8,796 nt of DNA from CBDUQN01 sp965369375. GTDB taxonomy: Bacteria > Krumholzibacteriota > Krumholzibacteriia > Krumholzibacteriales > Krumholzibacteriaceae. The stretch covers positions 1 through 8,796 of the forward strand of contig CBDUQN010000111.1 in assembly GCA_965369375.1 (NCBI GenBank), given 5' to 3'. This document shows, one piece after another, positions 4,904 to 8,796 of this stretch (positions are counted from its first letter, which is position 1; every line of letters starts with the position of its first letter). The notes under the pieces are model-generated. The model worked only from the letters and a program-made list of their open reading frames with translations, was not told where the DNA came from and did not search any database. A program made the position numbers and the translations under genes.

Positions 4904-5625
4904 TCATCTGCGCCGATATCCACGGCAACGTGCGCGCTCTCGACGCTGTTTTTGTCCGCTACAGGGAGGAGTTTCCCTGCGAGTTTGTTTTTCTCGGTGA
5001 TTGTGTCGGGTACGGTTCGCATCCCGACGCCTGTCTGGATAAAATACTCGCTCTTCCACGTGCCCGCCTGATCATGGGAAATCACGAGTGGGCCCTTCTC
5101 GATCGTGCCGAACGATCGGAGTTGAACACGATCGCCGCGGAGGCGCTGAACTGGTCTGAGGAACTTCTTGACGGCAGGTACGATTCAGTGATCGAAGAAC
5201 GATTCGCCTTCGAGATCGAAGAAAAAGATATTCTTTTTGTTCATGCCTCGCCCCTCGATCCGAAGGGGTGGCCATATATCTTTTCCATTATCGACGCGGA
5301 CGAGGCTTTCTACGGGCGGGACTTTCGGCTCTGCTTCTTGGGGCACACCCACGTTCCTGCGCTTTTTAGCTTCAACGAGGGCGCTCTGGAACTCGAAGAG
5401 AATATTCCTTTCCCTCTCGATCCGGGGGACCGGTACATTATCAATCCGGGAAGCGTCGGTCAGTCGCGTGACTATGACCCGCGAGGCGCGTGCTGCGTTT
5501 TCGATACGAAGGAAGGAACAATCACGGTGCTCAGGTGTGAATACGATGTCGAGGCGGAAGCGGAGGATATCTATCGTGCGGGGTTGCCGAAGTACCTCGG
5601 TGATCGATTATTGGAGGGCATGTAG
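4894..5625 (+). CDS. Calcineurin-like metallophosphoesterase (YfcE/Metallophos_2 type)
   Basis: Cytoplasmic two-metal phosphoesterase of unknown substrate, 243 aa from TTG 4894. The metal-binding motifs are complete and in order: ADIHGN (7-12, D8 and H10), GDCVGYG (35-41), GNHE (62-65), VHAS (116-119), GHTH (150-153), then NPGSVGQSRD (184-193), typical of the YfcE-like and diadenosine-tetraphosphatase-like branch. The frame is open upstream to 4744, but the family N terminus KYFICADIHGN begins exactly at TTG 4894, which follows AGGAGG (4878-4883) at 10 nt and overlaps the preceding stop as TTGA. It closes the riboflavin-nusB run. A riboflavin pathway phosphatase is tempting, because the pyrimidine intermediate must be dephosphorylated between RibD and RibH, but known enzymes for that step are mainly HAD-family, so this is only conjecture. 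Confidence 0.88.
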   Translation: MKYFICADIHGNVRALDAVFVRYREEFPCEFVFLGDCVGYGSHPDACLDKILALPRARLIMGNHEWALLDRAERSELNTIAAEALNWSEELLDGRYDSVIEERFAFEIEEKDILFVHASPLDPKGWPYIFSIIDADEAFYGRDFRLCFLGHTHVPALFSFNEGALELEENIPFPLDPGDRYIINPGSVGQSRDYDPRGACCVFDTKEGTITVLRCEYDVEAEAEDIYRAGLPKYLGDRLLEGM

Positions 5626-5702
5626 GATATATAACAATTGCATGAGATAATTCTATATCAACAAACGTTTATGCGGGGTGACCAGAAGAAATATATAAAT
5701 AA

Positions 5703-5734
5703 ACTTTCCGGCAAACGTTCATTGCAGGGAAAGT
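5703..5734 (+). other. Two-part stem-loop before the methyltransferase gene
   Basis: ACTTTCC (5703-5709) pairs with GGAAAGT (5728-5734), and inside it GCAA (5711-5714) pairs with TTGC (5722-5725) around a 7-nt loop ACGTTCA. AAGATTTT follows, so it might act as a weak terminator for the upstream operon, or as a leader structure for the gene starting at 5758. The rest of the 132-bp gap holds an AT-rich hairpin (GATATA 5626-5631 with TATATC 5654-5659) and a direct repeat CAAACGTT at 5662 and 5712. No convincing promoter is seen. Confidence 0.4.
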
Positions 5735-5757
5735 AAGATTTTAAAAAGGCTCGATAG

Positions 5758-6534
5758 GTGAAGGAATCGGAGAAGAAACACTGGGATAGATTTTGGGAGC
5801 GATCCGGCGAAGTCGAGGAAATCTACTCCAATGAGGGCAGGGTATCGGAAAGGCTCGCCGAGCTCGTTTCACTCGATGGAAAACGGGTGCTCGAGGTGGG
5901 AGCCGGCACCGGCCGCGACGGCATATTCCTTTCGCGTGAAGGAGCTGTCGTAGTTTCTTTCGACTACAGTATCCAGAGTCTTTCAATGATACAGTCACAA
6001 CTCGGAGCAAACAGTTCCGTACTGCCTGTCTGCGGGGACGCGTTCGGACTTCCCTTCGAAGACGAAACGTTCGATATCGTCTTTCACCAGGGACTTCTCG
6101 AGCATTTTCGTAATCCCGACGATCTGATCGCGGAGAACGCGCGTGTTCTCAAAGCAGGGGGAATTCTGCTCGTCGATGTCCCCCAGAAATATCACTACTA
6201 CACGCTGATAAAGCATATTATGATCCCGCTCGGCCTGTGGTTTGCCGGGTGGGAGACTGAGTACTCGGTAGCCGGGCTCGAGAGGCTTCTCGCCGAGCAC
6301 TCGTTCATCATCGTATCGAGTTACGGGGAATGGTTCAATCCGCCGATATGGTACCGGATGCTGAGAAAAGCACTTCTGCAAATGCGCATTCGCCTGCCGA
6401 TGTACCCTGCGTTTTTTAAATTCATAGATACTTTGATTGCGCCGGTCCGCTCGTTCATTCTCGGCAGGCGGTGGGGACTCTATACGGCGCTCGTTATCGG
6501 AACGATAGCCCGAAAACGTGGAAAGGAAGCATAA
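5758..6534 (+). CDS. Class I SAM-dependent methyltransferase
   Basis: A 258-aa soluble methyltransferase with the Rossmann-fold signature VLEVGAGTGRDG (44-55), an acidic residue ending strand 2 (D69 in SFDYS), GDAFGLPF (93-100), FDIVFHQGLLEHF (105-117) and RVLKAGGILLVDVP (129-142), as in the Methyltransf_11/25 group. The region after about 145 contains hydrophobic stretches (IMIPLGLWFAGW; FIDTLIAPVRSFILG) that may bind a lipid or membrane. The start is GTG 5758, the first start fitting the family, with AAAAAGG upstream. It lies 3 nt before a glycosyltransferase gene, so a lipid-linked glycan or polyprenol-type acceptor is plausible. The substrate is not identified. Confidence 0.88.
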   Translation: MKESEKKHWDRFWERSGEVEEIYSNEGRVSERLAELVSLDGKRVLEVGAGTGRDGIFLSREGAVVVSFDYSIQSLSMIQSQLGANSSVLPVCGDAFGLPFEDETFDIVFHQGLLEHFRNPDDLIAENARVLKAGGILLVDVPQKYHYYTLIKHIMIPLGLWFAGWETEYSVAGLERLLAEHSFIIVSSYGEWFNPPIWYRMLRKALLQMRIRLPMYPAFFKFIDTLIAPVRSFILGRRWGLYTALVIGTIARKRGKEA

Positions 6535-6537
6535 CGC

Positions 6538-7641
6538 GTGAAGGTACTCGCCATCAATTGGAGAGATATGAAGAATCCCGAAGCGGGAGGCGCGGAGGTC
6601 CATCTGCACGAGATTCTCACCCATCTCGTCGAGTGGGGACACGAAGCCGTGCAGGTAAGCGCGACATTTCCGAATTGCACGCCGGAAGAGAAGATAGACG
6701 GTGTACGGGTAATACGCAGGGGCCGCTGGTATGACGCGAACTTTGCCATTCCACTTTTCTTGCGGAAACATCTCTCGCGCAACCGGTATGACGTGATTCT
6801 CGAAGATATTAACAAGCTTCCGTTTTTCGTGCCCCTCGTTACCGATATCCCCGTGGTGCCGGTCATCCCGCACCTTTTCGGCACGACCGTATTCAGGGAA
6901 ACCAACGCGCTCATCGCCTCGTATGTTGTTCTCATGGAGAAATTCATACCTATCGTATTCAAGAAAAATAAATTCATGGTCATCAGCGACAGCACGAAGG
7001 ACGACCTCGTTGCCCGCGGGATCGATCCCGAACGGATTGAGGTCATACTCTGCGGGCTCGATCATTCACGGTATCGAAACCTCGAATTGGAGCGGTTCGG
7101 CGTGCCAACCATCGTTCACCTCGGGCGGTTGCGCAAGTATAAGAGCGTCGAAATCGCGATGAAGGCATTCAAGATGATCAGGGAGAAGCTGCCGGAAGCG
7201 AGGCTCGTCATCATCGGTGACGGACCTCACAAATCCGTTCTCGAGCGTGAGGCGCGACACCTCGGGCTCGGCTATTCGATCGAGTTCAAGGGATACATGG
7301 ATCACGAGGAGCTCGTCGAATTCCTGAACCGCTCGCACCTTTTGTTGAATGCGAGTCCGAAGGAAGGATGGGGACTCACGGTTGTCGAAGCGAACGCTTG
7401 TGGTTTGCCGGTCGTTGCGAGCAATCGTCCGGGTTTGAAGGATTCCGTTCGAGATGGAATGACCGGATTTCTCGTCGAATATGGAGATGGCGCCGCATTC
7501 GCAACGCAGGCTCTGCGGCTTCTCGAGGATGGTGAACTCTGGCAGCAGATGAGCAAGAATGCGCTCGAGCGCGTGAAGGAGCTTACCTGGGAGCGGTGTG
7601 CTCGCAAGACGGAAGAGTTACTGAAGCGCGTCGTGCGCTGA
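6538..7641 (+). CDS. Glycosyltransferase, GT4-like (GT-B fold)
   Basis: A 367-aa retaining glycosyltransferase. The N-terminal acceptor domain has the glycine-rich PEAGGAEVHLHEIL (14-27). The C-terminal nucleotide-sugar domain (from about 188) has HLGRLRKYKS (194-203) with R197 and K202 for diphosphate binding, VIIGDGP (224-230), and the E-x7-E pair E276/E284 in EGWGLTVVEANACGLPVVAS. This is the standard GT4 (Glyco_trans_1_4 / Glyco_transf_4) layout and length. GTG 6538 begins 3 nt after the methyltransferase stop, behind AAGGA (6523-6527). It probably adds a sugar to a lipid carrier or polysaccharide at the cytoplasmic face. Donor and acceptor cannot be told. Confidence 0.92.
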   Translation: MKVLAINWRDMKNPEAGGAEVHLHEILTHLVEWGHEAVQVSATFPNCTPEEKIDGVRVIRRGRWYDANFAIPLFLRKHLSRNRYDVILEDINKLPFFVPLVTDIPVVPVIPHLFGTTVFRETNALIASYVVLMEKFIPIVFKKNKFMVISDSTKDDLVARGIDPERIEVILCGLDHSRYRNLELERFGVPTIVHLGRLRKYKSVEIAMKAFKMIREKLPEARLVIIGDGPHKSVLEREARHLGLGYSIEFKGYMDHEELVEFLNRSHLLLNASPKEGWGLTVVEANACGLPVVASNRPGLKDSVRDGMTGFLVEYGDGAAFATQALRLLEDGELWQQMSKNALERVKELTWERCARKTEELLKRVVR

Positions 7642-7655
7642 TCAGCGCGAGGGAG

Positions 7656-8621
7656 ATGAAAGTGCAGATAAAGCGGTTACTGATTCAACTGATCAAGATT
7701 GTCGTGAGCCTCGCGCTTATTATAATTCTTTTGTATAAAATATCGCCGAGCAAGCTCGCCGTGCACCTGAGGGGCATGAATCCGATTGTGCTGTCGGTTT
7801 CCGTTGCCGTGTTCTTCCTGAGCAGTTTCCTCGGCTCGATTCAGTGGCATCTCCTTCTCCGGGCGGGCGGTATACAGATAACGTTTTCGCAGTCATTCAG
7901 GCTCTATATAGTCGGCCTCTTTTTCAACAACTTCCTGCCGGCGAATGTTGGGGGGGATGTAGTAAAAATCTATGACGTGACCCGCGAAGGGAACGATCCG
8001 TACCAGGTTTTCGCGATAACACTACTCGATCGAATAATCGGCATAACGGGGCTCTGCATCCTCGCCATCGCCGCCTCATTCATATTGCTTGGCAGGGGTG
8101 GAGCATATCATATAAGAATTTATTTAATTATATTTATCGGGTGCATTGCTCCCGTATTCACGCTTGTGCTGAACAAACGGCTTTCGAGTAGCGTGAGGAA
8201 GCTCTTCGGCATGATAAAATTCCGGGGATTGGGGGACAGGTTCGATATGATCTTCAGACAGCTCGGCAGCTTCGCGCATCTGCGCTCTCTGCTGGCGAAG
8301 CTGACGCTACTCGCGCTTGTCGTCCAGTTTATGAGGGTCGCGACACATATACTGGTAGGAAAAGCCCTCGGTGTCGAGCTTGCACCGTTAGATCTCGTCT
8401 ATTTTTATGTTTTTGTGCCGTTGCTCGGACTTGTTATGATACTGCCAATTTCACTCAACGGTCTCGGGATCCGCGAAGGAACGGGGGTGCTCCTTTTCAC
8501 CCAGATCGGCATCTCGAAGGAACAAGCGCTCCTGATGGAGCTTATAACCTACGTGGTCATGGTTGTCGTGAGCCTCGTCGGTGGTGTCTTCTTTCTCGTC
8601 CGCCATTTTCGCAGAGAGTAG
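7656..8621 (+). CDS. Lysylphosphatidylglycerol synthase TM-region / UPF0104 flippase-like membrane protein
   Basis: A 321-aa polytopic inner-membrane protein of the family related to the flippase half of MprF (PF03706). Conserved signatures: FNNFLPANVGGDVVK (90-104), DRIIG (125-129) and ISLNGLGIREG (265-275). Hydrophobic segments lie near 8-28, 43-66, 120-146, 154-172, 212-235, 246-266 and 292-316. It lacks the C-terminal aminoacyl-transferase domain of MprF, so it is a stand-alone translocase-like protein; members next to glycosyltransferases are often taken to move or help assemble lipid-linked products. ATG 7656 touches the GAGGGAG (7649-7655), so GTG 7662, 6 nt past it, may be the real start. 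The frame is open further upstream into the preceding gene, but no family sequence lies there. The gene begins 14 nt after the glycosyltransferase stop. Confidence 0.88.
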   Translation: MKVQIKRLLIQLIKIVVSLALIIILLYKISPSKLAVHLRGMNPIVLSVSVAVFFLSSFLGSIQWHLLLRAGGIQITFSQSFRLYIVGLFFNNFLPANVGGDVVKIYDVTREGNDPYQVFAITLLDRIIGITGLCILAIAASFILLGRGGAYHIRIYLIIFIGCIAPVFTLVLNKRLSSSVRKLFGMIKFRGLGDRFDMIFRQLGSFAHLRSLLAKLTLLALVVQFMRVATHILVGKALGVELAPLDLVYFYVFVPLLGLVMILPISLNGLGIREGTGVLLFTQIGISKEQALLMELITYVVMVVVSLVGGVFFLVRHFRRE

Positions 8622-8628
8622 GCGGCTT

Positions 8629-8674
8629 TTGATATATTTTTAAAGGTGCTTTTTTATCCACTCTCGACTATGAT
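8629..8674 (+). promoter_or_regulatory. Weak candidate promoter before the last gene
   Basis: The 86-nt spacer holds TATGAT (8669-8674), a good -10 match, 34 nt before the next ATG, but the hexamer 17 nt upstream (GTGCTT) is a poor -35. TTGATA at 8629 pairs only with TTTTAT at 8652. The spacer is AT-rich with T runs (8637-8641, 8650-8655) but has no hairpin, so no terminator is called. Confidence 0.25.
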
Positions 8675-8707
8675 AAAAACGCCGATTTCGTTTACTGGAA
8701 GGAAACA

Positions 8708-8796
8708 ATGACGGACACGACATTGCGGCGCATTCTCGCTCTTCTGGTCTTCTGTGTGGCCCTTGTGGTGTATCTTCTGACGATGGCTGCGAGTGT
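8708..8796 (+). CDS. Partial membrane protein, N terminus resembling DUF2723 family
   Basis: ATG 8708 follows GGAAGGAAAC (8697-8706) and opens a frame that runs off the window after 29 complete codons. It begins MTDTTLRRILALLVFCVALV and continues VYLLTMAASV, a short positively charged segment followed by a hydrophobic helix. The VYLLTMAxSV end is what DUF2723 (glycosyltransferase GT117-like) proteins show just before their SFWDxGEFI motif. That assignment rests on about ten residues and would be settled by the next few codons. It fits the neighbouring glycosyltransferase and flippase-like genes. It is cut by the window edge, not broken. Confidence 0.5.
   Translation, partial: MTDTTLRRILALLVFCVALVVYLLTMAAS

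Noticed and set aside
5626..5659. AT-rich hairpin after the phosphoesterase stop as an intrinsic terminator
   Set aside because: The stem is A/T only apart from its end pair, is bulged, and no T tract follows.
5995..7065. Long minus-strand open frame (about 356 codons) opposite the methyltransferase and glycosyltransferase genes
   Set aside because: Antisense to well-supported genes, crosses their boundary, and has no family motif.
7596..7655. Upstream start for the flippase-like membrane protein
   Set aside because: It lies inside the glycosyltransferase gene, has no suitable ribosome binding site, and adds 20 residues without family similarity; ATG 7656 or GTG 7662 fits better.

Overview
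The window carries a complete riboflavin (vitamin B2) operon under an FMN riboswitch, continuing into nusB and a metallophosphoesterase gene. A second same-strand cluster follows, for envelope glycoconjugate or lipid work: methyltransferase, GT4-type glycosyltransferase, flippase-like membrane protein, and the start of another membrane protein. All recognised genes are on the + strand. The organism is a bacterium. Riboswitch-controlled ribD-ribE-ribBA-ribH-nusB, frequent GTG/TTG starts, a DUF2723-like N terminus and moderately high GC suggest a Gram-negative lineage of the deltaproteobacterial or FCB/candidate-phylum type. I cannot place it further from the sequence alone.

Layout. Bases 1-547 hold no convincing gene. 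They contain a minus-strand extended -10 promoter candidate near 80, a minus-strand terminator-like palindrome at 209-229, and an AT-rich array of imperfect 34-nt tandem repeats at about 282-485. A good sigma70-type promoter (548-576) drives a leader with a stem-loop, the FMN aptamer (626-750) and a roughly 150-nt expression platform. Then come ribD (900-2039), ribE (2024-2629), ribBA (2630-3859) and ribH (3895-4362), which together cover every dedicated step from GTP and ribulose 5-phosphate to riboflavin except the dephosphorylation. nusB (4434-4844) follows after a 71-nt spacer with two hairpins. The nusB/phosphoesterase junction carries a 53-bp tandem duplication that leaves an 18-codon mini-ORF between the two genes, joined to each by the same TTGA start/stop overlap. 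The phosphoesterase runs 4894-5625.

A 132-bp gap (5626-5757) with a two-part stem-loop and an imperfect direct repeat separates the second cluster: methyltransferase (5758-6534), GT4 glycosyltransferase (6538-7641), a lysylphosphatidylglycerol-synthase/UPF0104-type membrane protein (7656-8621), and the first 29 codons of a membrane protein resembling DUF2723 (8708 to window end). The tight spacing of the first three suggests co-transcription and a shared role in building or moving a lipid-linked glycan; the substrate cannot be read from the sequence.

The most unusual structures are the duplicated gene junction at 4798-4903 and the 34-nt repeat array upstream of the riboflavin promoter. No wholly new multi-gene system is evident.
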